DNA of 64,000 nt, taken from Sellimonas catena. GTDB taxonomy: Bacteria > Bacillota > Clostridia > Lachnospirales > Lachnospiraceae. Made by a program: the position numbers and the translations under genes. Within the stretch, counting starts at the first letter, position 1; every line of letters begins with the position of its first letter. Below are positions 53,070-62,194 of this stretch, piece by piece. The stretch lies in NCBI RefSeq assembly GCF_045063725.1, contig NZ_CP173695.1. One strand, 5' to 3'. Below the pieces are notes generated by a model, which worked only from the letters and a program-made list of their open reading frames with translations, did not search any database and was not told the origin of the DNA.

Positions 53070-54227
53070 TTACTGTTTCCGTCCCAAAACCACAATGTTT
53101 TCTACATGCTCCGTATGTGGAAATAAATCCACCGGCTGAATCATCCGGACTCCCCATCCTTTTTTCTTCAGGATCTCCAGATCCCGCTTCTGGGTTTCCG
53201 GATTGCAGGAAATGTAGACGAGCTTTTCCGGGCTCATACGGCTGACAGCATCCAGAAATTCCGGTGTGCTGCCCGCCCGCGGCGGATCCATAAATACGAC
53301 ATCTACCTTTTCACCTCTTGCCGCCATCTTCTGAATAGCCTTGGTTGCATCTTCGTTCAGAAAACGGGCATTCTGAATTCCGTTGTCTTTTGCATTCTGA
53401 ATAGCGCATCTGACGGCACTTCCGTTTTTCTCGACTCCCAGGACATGCTTTGCGTGAGGAGCCGCCGCAAGTCCGATGGTCCCGACTCCGCAGTAGGCGT
53501 CCAGAACAGTCCGGGTACCGTCAAGCCCGGCCGCCTCGATAGCTGTCCGGTACAGGATTTCCGTCTGAACCGGATTGATCTGGTAAAAGCTGGATGCAGC
53601 AATCCGGAAACGGATTCCGCACAATTCATCGACAATATACCCTTTTCCATACAGAATCTTCTCGGAAAATCCAAGAACTGCACTGGTGGATCTTGCATTG
53701 ATATTCTGGACAATGGTCGTGACGTTCGGGCAGAGTTCCCGTACCTTTTTGACAAAGGCCTTTGCACCCGGAAGAATCGGGGAAGCTGTAATAAGTACCA
53801 CCAGCACTTCATCTGTCAGAAGGCTGTGGCGGACGAGTACATGGCGGATCAGTCCGGTCTTTCTGTCCTCATCGTACGGCTTGTATTTACAGAGTCTTGC
53901 CGCTTTCCGTACTGCGCGCACGGCCTCATCCAGTGCCGGATGATGCAGAAGGCATGTTTTGACCGGAATCACATAGTGGCTTCCGCGGGCATAAATTCCG
54001 CTGATCAACTGTCGCCCCGGCCCCTCCGCGAAGGTAGAAATCGCTTTATTCCGATAATGCCATGGATTCTCCATCCCGATCACCGGGCGCACCTTGCCCA
54101 AATTCCCCATCAGCTTTTTCATCGCTTTCTGTTTTTTCCGCAGCTGCTCCTCATAGGGCAGCGAAAGAAGCGGGCAGCCTCCGCACCCTTTCTGCTGCAG
54201 ACTGCATGTGTATTCCTGTCTTTCCAT
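53070..54227 (-). CDS. 23S rRNA (uracil-C5)-methyltransferase, RlmD/RumA-like
   Basis: A 385-residue SAM enzyme. N-terminal cysteines (CSLQQKGCGGC, and KTCLLHHP near residue 95) fit the [4Fe-4S] site of RumA. The methyltransferase part has VLDAYCGVGTIGLAAA (motif I), VFMDPPRAG and the catalytic cysteine in LVYISCNPETQKRDL. There is no TRAM domain, so it is shorter than classical RumA, as in many clostridia. The exact uracil cannot be told from the sequence. Confidence 0.88.
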   Translation of the reverse strand: MERQEYTCSLQQKGCGGCPLLSLPYEEQLRKKQKAMKKLMGNLGKVRPVIGMENPWHYRNKAISTFAEGPGRQLISGIYARGSHYVIPVKTCLLHHPALDEAVRAVRKAARLCKYKPYDEDRKTGLIRHVLVRHSLLTDEVLVVLITASPILPGAKAFVKKVRELCPNVTTIVQNINARSTSAVLGFSEKILYGKGYIVDELCGIRFRIAASSFYQINPVQTEILYRTAIEAAGLDGTRTVLDAYCGVGTIGLAAAPHAKHVLGVEKNGSAVRCAIQNAKDNGIQNARFLNEDATKAIQKMAARGEKVDVVFMDPPRAGSTPEFLDAVSRMSPEKLVYISCNPETQKRDLEILKKKGWGVRMIQPVDLFPHTEHVENIVVLGRKQ

Positions 54228-54294
54228 GTCTTACCTCTCATCATTTTATCTATTTCTGTTTCCCATTCTATCATAAAACCGCCTGTAAAACAGC

Positions 54295-54362
54295 AAAAAG
54301 CTGAGGCTGGTTGATCTATCTGCAGAAATTTTCTGCAAAACAATCCGCCGCCTCAGCTTTTT
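54295..54362 (-). terminator. Terminator after the amidohydrolase gene
   Basis: AAAAAGCTGAGGC pairs with GCCTCAGCTTTTT; an inner hairpin (TGCAGAAA / TTTCTGCA) fills the loop. It lies 14 bases after the stop codon and separates the gene from the methyltransferase. Confidence 0.78.
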
Positions 54363-54375
54363 CTTTTTTAATCAT

Positions 54376-55971
54376 TTACCGTTGATATTCGCGCTTGCCA
54401 TTTATATAGAGGGTCTCCACTTTGACCTGGTCAATCTCCTCCGTCGGAACTGCAAACAGATTCCGGTCTAACACCGCAAAGTGCGCCCTATATCCTTCTT
54501 TTAACTGCCCGATTTTCTGGAATCCTGCTGCCTTTGCGGATTCTCTTGTATACAGTTTCACTGCCGTCTCGATATCCACCCTCTGGTCCTGCCCGCAGTC
54601 GGTACCGTCATAGGCCCGCCGTGTCACCGCTGCTTTCAGGCACGGGAACGGGTCGGACGGTACTGCCCAGGATGTGGCCGGAGCATCCGTGGAAAAACAG
54701 AGCTGCACTCCCTGATCCAGCATAGTCCGGACCGGATAACACGTTTTCATCCACGCTTCTCCCAGATTGGTGAGATAGCTTTCGATCTCCGCGTACATAA
54801 AAATCGGCTGTGTCACAAAGAACATTCCTTTTTCCGCCGCCTTTCGGATACTGTCTGCCGCCGGGTCTGTGATGTGCTCCACCCGTACATACGGAGTGTC
54901 GTCTTCCATCCAGTTCTCTTCCCGGTATGCCCGGTCTACAACACGGCTGATGGCGCTTCCTCCCATCGCGTGCATGGAAAGCTGGCAATGATACTTCTTA
55001 CAGAAAGCAACGGCCGATTCCATCAATGAATCCGAACAGGTAGAAATTCCATATTCATCCGTTGTCCCAAGATACGGCTTATCCATCCAGGCCGTTCTTC
55101 CTGAGACGCTTCCATCTCCAATCAGCTTAAGTCCCGCCGCAAAAATCTGGCTGCTTTTATCCCGATGTGTTTCCGGAATGATAAAATCCGGATCGTCCGC
55201 AAAATAATCCCACATATAGTAAATTGCCGTCTCCTGGCAGTATCCTCGCCTGGCTGCTTCCTGATACAGCGGAAAATTGTCGCCATTATCCAGATTTCCC
55301 ATATCACAGACCGCCACAATTCCCTGAGATTTCAGGAGATTTCCAAGATCCACCAGATTCTGCACCTTATCATCGTGGCTCTCTTTCGGTATGAACGGAA
55401 GCACCAGATTTCTTGCATTTTCTTTTAAAACACCGGTCGGCTCGCCGGATGCATCCCGCTCGATCTCGCCGCCCTCCGGATCCGGCGTATCCCTTGTAAT
55501 GCCGGCAATCTCCAGAGCTTTGCTGTTCACGCAGCGGATATGTCCGCATGTTCTTGTGATGGAAACCGGAGAGTCGCTGCATCCCTGATCCAGATCATAA
55601 CGGTTCAACGAACGTTTCTCCTCAAACTTGCCTTCATCGTATCCCCATCCTTCAATCCATTCACCCGGCTGCTGCGTCTCCCGCACCTGACGGATCTTCT
55701 CCTTTAATTCCTCAATCGAATGGACTTCCGGCGGAAGGGCGGAAATCTTCTTGCTGAAGTCTGCCAGCATCACCGGATGCATATGCGCGTCCACAAAACC
55801 AGGAACGACACAAGCCCCTTTCAGATCCACATGCTCATAATTCCCGTCCGGAATATTCTCCTTCTTTCCGATCCATTGGATCATTCCGTTCGAAACAATC
55901 ATGGCATCTGCATAAAGGTTTGTGTCGTCCGATGTAAAAATAATTCCGTTTTCAAATAAACAGTCTTTCAA
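54376..55971 (-). CDS. Amidohydrolase family protein (YtcJ-like)
   Basis: A 531-residue amidohydrolase of the amidohydrolase-3 group. It starts MKDCLFENGIIFTSDD; metal-binding HxH is in GFVDAHMHPVML near residue 62; QLSMHAMGGSAISRVVD and RVEHITDP hold further histidines, and the final aspartate is in QLCFSTDAPAT. Family members hydrolyse amide or ester bonds in varied substrates, and none can be picked here. It stands alone. Confidence 0.88.
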   Translation of the reverse strand: MKDCLFENGIIFTSDDTNLYADAMIVSNGMIQWIGKKENIPDGNYEHVDLKGACVVPGFVDAHMHPVMLADFSKKISALPPEVHSIEELKEKIRQVRETQQPGEWIEGWGYDEGKFEEKRSLNRYDLDQGCSDSPVSITRTCGHIRCVNSKALEIAGITRDTPDPEGGEIERDASGEPTGVLKENARNLVLPFIPKESHDDKVQNLVDLGNLLKSQGIVAVCDMGNLDNGDNFPLYQEAARRGYCQETAIYYMWDYFADDPDFIIPETHRDKSSQIFAAGLKLIGDGSVSGRTAWMDKPYLGTTDEYGISTCSDSLMESAVAFCKKYHCQLSMHAMGGSAISRVVDRAYREENWMEDDTPYVRVEHITDPAADSIRKAAEKGMFFVTQPIFMYAEIESYLTNLGEAWMKTCYPVRTMLDQGVQLCFSTDAPATSWAVPSDPFPCLKAAVTRRAYDGTDCGQDQRVDIETAVKLYTRESAKAAGFQKIGQLKEGYRAHFAVLDRNLFAVPTEEIDQVKVETLYINGKREYQR

Positions 55972-56095
55972 ATCTGCCGCCTCCTTACTCTGATTTATTC
56001 AGTATAATCCTTCCCTGCTCCCCTTGCAAGAAGGAAGGAGACGGTTTCCCCTTTTATTCATAATCAGATTTTCATTTGCCGGTTATCATCAGGCT

Positions 56096-57091
56096 TTATG
56101 CCGCGGAGTTTCCTCTTCTCCTCCCGCCTTTACAGGCCGCCTCATATTCCCGAAGCTTCTGCTCCGCCTCCGGACTTAAGGACGTCGGAACCTGGATCTG
56201 TACCGTCACATACTGATCACCGTGTACGGACGGCTGGTTCATGGAAGCAACACCTTTTCCTTTCAGCCGGATCCTGGAACCGGACTGGATTCCCTTCCGG
56301 ATTTTGCAGAGCACACGCCCTGTCAGGGTCTCCACCATAACTTCTCCGCCGAAAACCGCTGTGGTAAACGGCACCTGAACCGTTGTATAAATATCGGATC
56401 CCTTCCGTTCAAATCCCGGACGTGTTCCTACATGAACCTTCATAAACAGATCTCCCGGCTGGCCGCCGCCCGTTCCCGGCGCTCCCTTGCCGCGAAGCCG
56501 GATGCTCTTGCCGTCCTCCATTCCTTCCGGAATGTGTACCTGCAGCGTCTGAATGGAACCGTCCTCTTTCTGAAGCCGGATCATCTTATCGCATCCAAAT
56601 GCGGCTTCATCAAAGCTGACCGAAATTTCTGTATGGATATCCTGTCCTCTGCTCTGATAGGAACGGCCTCCAAATCCCTGGCTGTGGAAGCCACTGAATC
56701 CGCTATTACTTCTGCTGCCGCTTCCGCCGAACATACCTCCAAAGATATCTCCGAAAAGATCATCCATATTTCCGCCTTCGAAATGGAACTCCCGGTATCC
56801 GCTGTTCTGACCGCCGAAACCTCCAAAACCACTGAAGCCCTGCCCGGCTCCCTGCGCGTTCTGATCAAATGCTGCATGGCCGAACTGGTCGTACATCTTC
56901 TTCTTCTCCGGATCTCCCAGTACATCATAAGCCTCATTTACCTCTTTAAACATCTGCTCTGCCCGGGCATCTCCCTGGTTCGTATCCGGATGATATTTCT
57001 TTGCAAGTTTCCTGTATGCTTTTTTAATTGTTGATGCATCTGCATTTCTGCTGACACCAAGTACATCATAGTAATCTCTCTTTGCTGCCAT
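56096..57091 (-). CDS. DnaJ-class co-chaperone without zinc finger (CbpA-like)
   Basis: A 331-residue Hsp40. The J domain (residues 1-70) has KKYHPDTNQ; a Gly/Phe-rich linker (about 75-150) follows, and then the C-terminal client-binding domain (HIPEGMEDGKSIRLRGKGAPG, RVLCKIRKGIQSGSRIRLK). The four CxxCxGxG repeats of DnaJ are missing, so it is a type II protein like CbpA. No dnaK, grpE or hrcA and no CIRCE repeat are nearby; it is not the housekeeping operon copy. Confidence 0.9.
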   Translation of the reverse strand: MAAKRDYYDVLGVSRNADASTIKKAYRKLAKKYHPDTNQGDARAEQMFKEVNEAYDVLGDPEKKKMYDQFGHAAFDQNAQGAGQGFSGFGGFGGQNSGYREFHFEGGNMDDLFGDIFGGMFGGSGSRSNSGFSGFHSQGFGGRSYQSRGQDIHTEISVSFDEAAFGCDKMIRLQKEDGSIQTLQVHIPEGMEDGKSIRLRGKGAPGTGGGQPGDLFMKVHVGTRPGFERKGSDIYTTVQVPFTTAVFGGEVMVETLTGRVLCKIRKGIQSGSRIRLKGKGVASMNQPSVHGDQYVTVQIQVPTSLSPEAEQKLREYEAACKGGRRRGNSAA

Positions 57092-57146
57092 AATCTCACC
57101 CTCTCCGCTTTGAAAACAATCCTTTTATCTATCTTCTTTGAAAATA

Positions 57147-57164
57147 CCCCGGATTCATCCGGGG
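57147..57164 (-). terminator. Short hairpin between GNAT pseudogene and dnaJ-like gene
   Basis: CCCCGGA-TTCA-TCCGGGG, a 7-base GC-rich stem, followed on the minus strand by TATTTTC. It may end the GNAT transcript. Confidence 0.55.
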
Positions 57165-57239
57165 CATCTTGTCGTCTGTTCTATTTATAATATAACAACT
57201 ATGTTTTTCAAAGTCAAGAGGCAGGATGCGATTTTCGCA

Positions 57240-57807
57240 TCAAATTTCCTGCTTCATCTTTCTCTGCTCATATTGCTCCTTCGTCAGTAAATATTTCACC
57301 GCTTCTTTTTCCTGCCCGAAAACGAGTTCCTTTCTCCTGATATCTGTTGGAAGAAAGCCCACTTTCCGAAACAATTTTACGGCTTCGAAACGATCCTCCG
57401 GGAACCAGTCAGAACAGTATCTCCGCCTCGTTTTCTTCAAAAGCTACTTTTTGCAGACTTAACAGTGCTGGATATGCATAACCTTTACCCCTGTATTGGG
57501 AAGCAATTACAATTCCAATTTCGTATTCCCTGCTATTTTCATCATTCTGAAAATATACTTCGCCCACCGGTATTTTCATCTCTGCATCATAAATATATGC
57601 AATATATCTATTGTGAGACTTCGTCCATTTTTTATACCACTCCTGCATCTGCTCATCTGTTTTGCAGATTGTTCCAGACACTTTATCATAGCCCTCCATT
57701 TCCATATCATATCCTGCATTATATGACATCGTTTCCGGATCCATCATCCATTTTTGTCTATAATAAAGCTCCTCCACTTCCGGCGTTTTTAAATAAATAG
57801 ATTTCAC
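57240..57807 (-). pseudogene. GNAT acetyltransferase, frameshifted
   Basis: Two frames make one GNAT protein. The first begins at GTG 57807 (AGGAGG six bases upstream) with KSIYLKTPEVEELYYRQ and runs through the acetyl-CoA loop IVIASQYRGKGYAYPALL, stopping just after EENEAEILF. Removing one T from CTGTTCTGAC at about 57409 restores the reading SDWFPEDRFEAVKLFRKVGF, the family's C-terminal helix and strand, to the stop at 57240. So a single one-base insertion inactivates the gene, unless it is a sequencing error. An IS lies 20 bases upstream of its start. Confidence 0.8.
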
Positions 57808-57826
57808 CCTATCCCTCCTCACACTT

Positions 57827-59609
57827 CATTTTAGCATGATAGGCGTTTGCGAAACGCCACAAACCGTATAAGTACGGTGTTTTTTGTTGCTAAAATACAA
57901 ATAACTCCTCACCGGATATGGTATAATAGAGTCGTCCAAAATCCATAAACCACCATCCAAGAAAGGAGTTATTCTGATACTATGATACCATATAAACAGC
58001 TTTCTCTGGCAGATATTTTTTCAGATTGCCAAGAAAAATTTGAAAATGACAAACCTGCGTTCCTTTCCCTATTAGAAACTCATATCGACATTGATGAAAT
58101 TATTCCGATTTCTTTCAGAAATCATTTTTATGCATCAACGGGCAGATCCCGTAAATACCCTTTGCAAGCTTTCCTGTGGGCTTTGATCATTCAACGTATT
58201 TTCTCAATTCCTACAGACCAGCTTCTCCTCATTTTTCTCGCTTACTCTAAACCCCTTCGTGAATTCTGCGGGTTTTCCAAAGTCCCGGATGCTTCCAAAA
58301 TCACTCGCTTTAAACAGGACTTTTCAGATGACCTGCAGTTTATCTTTGATCATCTTGTTGATATTACAGAGCCCATCTGCCAGGCTATTGATCCTGCAAA
58401 AGCAGATTTAACCATCTTCGCTTCTTCCGGTATTGAAGCTTTTGTCACCGAAAATAATCCGAAGTACGCTAACAGAATCATTCGGCAGGTTAAGGCCTAT
58501 GCGAAAGCTCAGGGCTTTAATCAATCTTATGATCCCTATAAGGTTGCCTACGGCTCCATGCCGTCCCATGCTTCTGCGAATCCTGAAATTAAGCAGCTGT
58601 ATATCAATGGACATTTTTGCTATGTCTTCAAATTTGGCATTGTCACCAATGGGCTGGGCATTATCCGTCATATCTCTTTCTACAACAAAGACTTTCTGGC
58701 GTCCCATCCTGATATTGTTGTCGAAAAGAAATCGGACTCCCCTGATGAGGATAAGTGTGTTCATGATTCCAAACTTTTGATCCCGACACTCAAAGACTTC
58801 TTTTCAAAGCATCCACTGATCAATCCCAAAACCTTCCTCGGAGATGCCGCTTTCGATACCGCTCAGCTCTATAAGAGCCTTCTTACCGGTGATATTTTTG
58901 GTAAGGACAAACATTTCCAGAAAGCATATATTCCACTCAATGCAAGAGCAGGTCTTGAAAATCAGGATTATACCATCAATGAAAACGGGATCCCCTGTTG
59001 CCCTCATGATCCTTCCCTCCCTATGAAGTACGAATGCACTTCTAAACTAAGAAGCGGTGTTACCAGATTCAAGTTTGTCTGCCCTAAAATGAGATGGGCT
59101 TACGAGAAATCCACCCAAAAATCTTATAGACAATGCTGTTGCGAAAATCCTTGTACCACTTCAAGATGTGGTCGTATGGTTTATGTCTATCCGGAAAAGG
59201 ATCTGCGGGCTTATCCCGGAACGATCCGCGGAACCGAAGAATGGAATAACACCTATAAAATAAGGACTGTTGTTGAAAGAGATATCAACCACATCAAAGA
59301 TCATCTCTGTCTAGCAGGCCGTCGGACACAAAACGAGAAGACTTTACATGCTGATCTGATCCTTGCCGGTATCACTCAGCTGATTACTGTTGTTCTCGCC
59401 GATAAAATCAAACATCATGAATACATTCGAAGCTTAAAGCCACTCATAGCATAGGACTTACCACTTTCATAAAGCAGATAGCTTATTAAAGTGCGCCTAA
59501 AATATCCGGTTATCCACTTTTCATTCCAAAACTCCTTCCCTGTACGAATTTTCCTTGTTTTGCTTCAAGTTTACGAAGGAGTTTCGCAATTACCTACATT
59601 TTAGCATGA
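57827..59609 (+). mobile_element. Insertion sequence, 1757 bp, with 13-bp flanking direct repeats
   Basis: The element spans 57840-59596. Imperfect terminal inverted repeats are TAGGCGTTTGCGAAACGCC on the left and its partner ending TTACCTA on the right (15 of 19 match). The sequence CATTTTAGCATGA directly abuts both ends (57827-57839, 59597-59609) and is best read as a target duplication of 13 bases. It holds one intact transposase gene. IS4-type elements make duplications of this size. Confidence 0.85.
57982..59454 (+). CDS. DDE transposase (IS4/IS1182-like)
   Basis: A 490-residue transposase, MIPYKQLSLADIFSDCQ at its start. Segments RKYPLQAFLWALIIQRIF and DASKITRFKQDFSDD are N-terminal; the RNase-H-like core has a first acidic region near KADLTIFASSG, the aspartate in TFLGDAAFDTAQLYK and the glutamate in RTVVERDINHIKDHLCLAGRR. 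A Cys-rich insert (CCCENPCTTSRCG) precedes the last motif. All parts are intact. The exact IS family is uncertain. Confidence 0.88.
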   Translation: MIPYKQLSLADIFSDCQEKFENDKPAFLSLLETHIDIDEIIPISFRNHFYASTGRSRKYPLQAFLWALIIQRIFSIPTDQLLLIFLAYSKPLREFCGFSKVPDASKITRFKQDFSDDLQFIFDHLVDITEPICQAIDPAKADLTIFASSGIEAFVTENNPKYANRIIRQVKAYAKAQGFNQSYDPYKVAYGSMPSHASANPEIKQLYINGHFCYVFKFGIVTNGLGIIRHISFYNKDFLASHPDIVVEKKSDSPDEDKCVHDSKLLIPTLKDFFSKHPLINPKTFLGDAAFDTAQLYKSLLTGDIFGKDKHFQKAYIPLNARAGLENQDYTINENGIPCCPHDPSLPMKYECTSKLRSGVTRFKFVCPKMRWAYEKSTQKSYRQCCCENPCTTSRCGRMVYVYPEKDLRAYPGTIRGTEEWNNTYKIRTVVERDINHIKDHLCLAGRRTQNEKTLHADLILAGITQLITVVLADKIKHHEYIRSLKPLIA

Positions 59610-59653
59610 TGAACATTTTCTTTAGAATGACTCTGACCGGCCCGGCCGTTTCC

Positions 59654-59986
59654 TTATAAACGATTTTGGTCTCCCCACTCACACATCCCATCCAGAATCG
59701 GAATCAACGACTTGCCCCGCTCTGTCAGGCTGTACTCCACCTTCGGCGGAATCTGCGGGTACTCCTCCCTGTGGACAAGCTGATCCGCTTCCAGTTCCTT
59801 CAGTGTGGAGCTGAGTGTCTTATAGGAGATTCCTCCAATATATTTTTTCATTTCATTAAACCGAACCACACCAAACTCCATCAAAGTATAAAGAATTGTC
59901 ATCTTATATTTTCCGTTAATCAAAGATAACGTATAGCTGAAACCGGTCGTGCTGAGACATTCGTTTGATATGCATCGCTTTCCCAT
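59654..59986 (-). CDS. HxlR-family transcriptional regulator
   Basis: A 110-residue winged-helix protein: LSLINGKYKMTILYTLMEFG, RFNEMKKYIGGISYKTLSSTL and PKVEYSLTERGKSLIPIL are the HxlR marks. Cysteines near the start (MGKRCISNECLS) may sense thiol or aldehyde stress, as in HxlR/YodB-type proteins. ATG follows AAAGGAG. It is divergent from an aldo/keto reductase and probably represses it. Confidence 0.9.
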   Translation of the reverse strand: MGKRCISNECLSTTGFSYTLSLINGKYKMTILYTLMEFGVVRFNEMKKYIGGISYKTLSSTLKELEADQLVHREEYPQIPPKVEYSLTERGKSLIPILDGMCEWGDQNRL

Positions 59987-60148
59987 TTTACGCTCTCCTT
60001 TTGGTAAGTATTATACTGTAATGTAAGTATCGCACTTTCATGTGCGTACTTGTTTTCTATGGCAAACCGGAACTTGGGCAGGCTTACGAGCTTGGGAAAT
60101 CTATTCGCTAGAGGCTTATATAAATTCGTGGTGATATTCCCATTTTGC

Positions 60149-60160
60149 ATATCATGATAT
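60149..60160. promoter_or_regulatory. Palindrome ATATCATGATAT
   Basis: A perfect 12-bp palindrome between the divergent hxlR-type and reductase genes, 14 bases before the reductase -35 box. Candidate HxlR operator by position. Confidence 0.35.
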
Positions 60161-60173
60161 AAGTATTGGATAT

Positions 60174-60202
60174 TTTACAGACTCCTCCGCTTTCTGTATA
60201 AT
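60174..60202 (+). promoter_or_regulatory. Promoter of the aldo/keto reductase gene
   Basis: TTTACA (60174-60179), 17-base spacer, TATAAT (60197-60202), 37 bases before the start codon. Confidence 0.7.
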
Positions 60203-60239
60203 AAATGCAGAAAACAATTCAGAAAGCGGGGGATCGATT

Positions 60240-61040
60240 TTGAATGATATGACCTTAAATAATAACGTTCGGATGCCCATGATCGGCTTTGGCACCTGGG
60301 ATATCCGCGGGGAAGCGGGAAAACAGAGCATCCTGACTGCACTGGATCTTGGTTACCGGCTGATCGATACAGCCCAGATGTATGAAAATGAGTATATTGT
60401 CGGATGTGCTGTCAAAGAAAGTGGAATTCCCAGAGAAGAACTCTTTCTCACAACCAAAATTTACCGTCCCAGGACGACCTATCAAAAAGCAAAATCGGGG
60501 ATTGAACAGTCTCTGAATGAGCTGCAGACCGATTATATCGATCTTCTCTTAATCCACGAGCCCTATAAAAGCGCTCCGGAAATGTATGAAGCCTTCAAAG
60601 AAGCTTTGCGGGACGGAAAAGTCCGTGCCATCGGGATTTCTAACTTTGATGCTGAAAAATACAAAGAGTTTGTCCGGTCCTGTGAAATCATTCCTGCGGT
60701 AAATCAGGTAGAATCTCATGTATACTTTCCGCAGCTGGAATTAAAAAATCTTCTGAACAGCTATGGGACACAAATGCAGTCATGGGCCTCGTTTACAGAA
60801 GGCCGGAAAAACATTTTTGCGGAACCTGTTCTGAAGGAAATCGGCGCAAGGCACGGCAAGACATCCGGACAGATTGCCCTTCGTTATCTGATCCAGAATG
60901 GCATTGCCGTGATTCCGAAGTCCGTTCACCGGGAGCGAATGGCAGAAAATCTGGCTGTACTGGATTTTGCACTGACTCCGTCCGAGCTCTCTGCTATCAG
61001 CAGGCTGAACGGGAACTCTTCACTATTTGGATGGTACTGA
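60240..61040 (+). CDS. Aldo/keto reductase
   Basis: A 266-residue NADPH-dependent reductase of the AKR family. The catalytic tetrad is visible: aspartate and tyrosine in DTAQMYENE, lysine in FLTTKIY, histidine in LLIHEPY. Cofactor phosphate binding is at VIPKSVHRERMAENL. The start is TTG, placed after GGGGGATCG; the ATG at 60249 is the alternative. Likely detoxifies aldehydes or ketones under HxlR control. Confidence 0.92.
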   Translation: MNDMTLNNNVRMPMIGFGTWDIRGEAGKQSILTALDLGYRLIDTAQMYENEYIVGCAVKESGIPREELFLTTKIYRPRTTYQKAKSGIEQSLNELQTDYIDLLLIHEPYKSAPEMYEAFKEALRDGKVRAIGISNFDAEKYKEFVRSCEIIPAVNQVESHVYFPQLELKNLLNSYGTQMQSWASFTEGRKNIFAEPVLKEIGARHGKTSGQIALRYLIQNGIAVIPKSVHRERMAENLAVLDFALTPSELSAISRLNGNSSLFGWY

Positions 61041-61051
61041 TTGACCGTCTG

Positions 61052-61078
61052 AAGGCCGGACACATCCTGCCCGGCCTT
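61052..61078. terminator. Terminator after the reductase gene
   Basis: AAGGCCGG pairs with CCGGCCTT over an 11-base loop, followed by TTC. It lies 11 bases after the stop codon. Confidence 0.7.
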
Positions 61079-61109
61079 TTCATTTGATGCCCACAGCTCC
61101 GGCAGCAGT

Positions 61110-62087
61110 TTATGAAAGCCGGATACTGATCTCCCCGGAGGACAGCCGTTCTGTCTGTCCATTTTCATACCGCACAATCAGGTGGCAGTCCTGATCCACA
61201 TCCAGTGCCGTTGCCTGTCTGTTGCCGGACGGAGACAATATTGTGATCTCTTTCCCCACTACAAAACTTTTTGCACGGTATTTTTCCACATAATCAGTAC
61301 GATCTATCCTCTCATATTCTTTAAAAAAATAATTCAGAACTCCGGCGGCCAGCCGGTTCTTTCCATCATTTTGCTTCCCGTCAAAAACGGATCCTGCAGT
61401 TTCTCTGATATCTTCCGGGAATCCACTCTCCGGCGGGTAAACATTGATTCCGATTCCCAGAATCACCGATTCTACACTTCCATTTTCCATACTGACTGAA
61501 GCCTCTGTAAGAATTCCGCTGATCTTCCGTCCTTCCTGATAAATATCATTGACCCACTTGATCCAGGTCTCTTTTCCGGAAATCTCCTCTACCGCTTCGC
61601 ATACAGCGACAGCAGCCATTGTCGTGATCTTCACCGCCTGATCCGGTGTCATTCCATCCGGCCTTAACAGGATACTCAGATAGAGACCGGTGTCTGCCGG
61701 AGAATAGAAACTCCGGCCCCTCCTCCCCCGTCCTTTTGTCTGGGTGTTGGCAAGGATTACAGTCCCTTCCGGCGCTCCTGCATTTGCCTTTTCCCTGAGA
61801 AGCGTATTGGTAGATTCTGCCTCCGGCAGAACGCATAAGTTCAATGTCCGGCAGACAGGATCCTGATATTTTTCAATTCCCTGTGTAGATAAAATATCCG
61901 TATCGGCCGCAAGACGGTAGCCCTTGTTTGAGACTGCGTCAATTTCGTAACCTTCTTTTCGAAGGCCGTTCACCGCCTTCCATACTGCCGCCCGTGAAAC
62001 CGCAAGCCTGGCTGCAATCTCTTCGCCTGAAAAATAAACTCCCCTCTGCTCTTCAAACAGAGCAAGAATACTTTCTTTTGTCGTCAA
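61110..62087 (-). CDS. birA: Biotin-[acetyl-CoA carboxylase] ligase and repressor
   Basis: A 325-residue group II BirA. N-terminal winged helix (residues 1-65: LAVSRAAVWKAVNGLRKEGYEIDAV) and catalytic domain with GRGRRGRSFYSP near residue 120 and WIKWVNDIYQEGRKISGIL near 180. A C-terminal SH3-like domain follows. It biotinylates carboxylases and may repress biotin genes. No biotin genes are in the window. Confidence 0.93.
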   Translation of the reverse strand: MTTKESILALFEEQRGVYFSGEEIAARLAVSRAAVWKAVNGLRKEGYEIDAVSNKGYRLAADTDILSTQGIEKYQDPVCRTLNLCVLPEAESTNTLLREKANAGAPEGTVILANTQTKGRGRRGRSFYSPADTGLYLSILLRPDGMTPDQAVKITTMAAVAVCEAVEEISGKETWIKWVNDIYQEGRKISGILTEASVSMENGSVESVILGIGINVYPPESGFPEDIRETAGSVFDGKQNDGKNRLAAGVLNYFFKEYERIDRTDYVEKYRAKSFVVGKEITILSPSGNRQATALDVDQDCHLIVRYENGQTERLSSGEISIRLS

Positions 62088-62107
62088 TTTTATCCACCTC
62101 CGCCAAA

Positions 62108-62134
62108 GAAACCGGGCCTCCTGGACCCGGTTTC
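62108..62134 (-). terminator. Terminator between MerR-RDD gene and birA
   Basis: Perfect 9-base stem GAAACCGGG / CCCGGTTTC over a 9-base loop. No long U tract on the minus strand, so strength is uncertain. Confidence 0.6.
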
Positions 62135-62194
62135 CCTCCGTTTACTTTGCACTGATTTCATTATGCTTTTCGCAGCGAAAAAAGTCAAGCTGTT

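Noticed and set aside
59920..60150. Minus-strand frame of 76 codons containing NRFPKLVSLPKFRF
   Set aside because: It overlaps the HxlR start and the divergent promoters and has no ribosome site. It could be a conserved intergenic repeat read as protein, but I could not support a gene.
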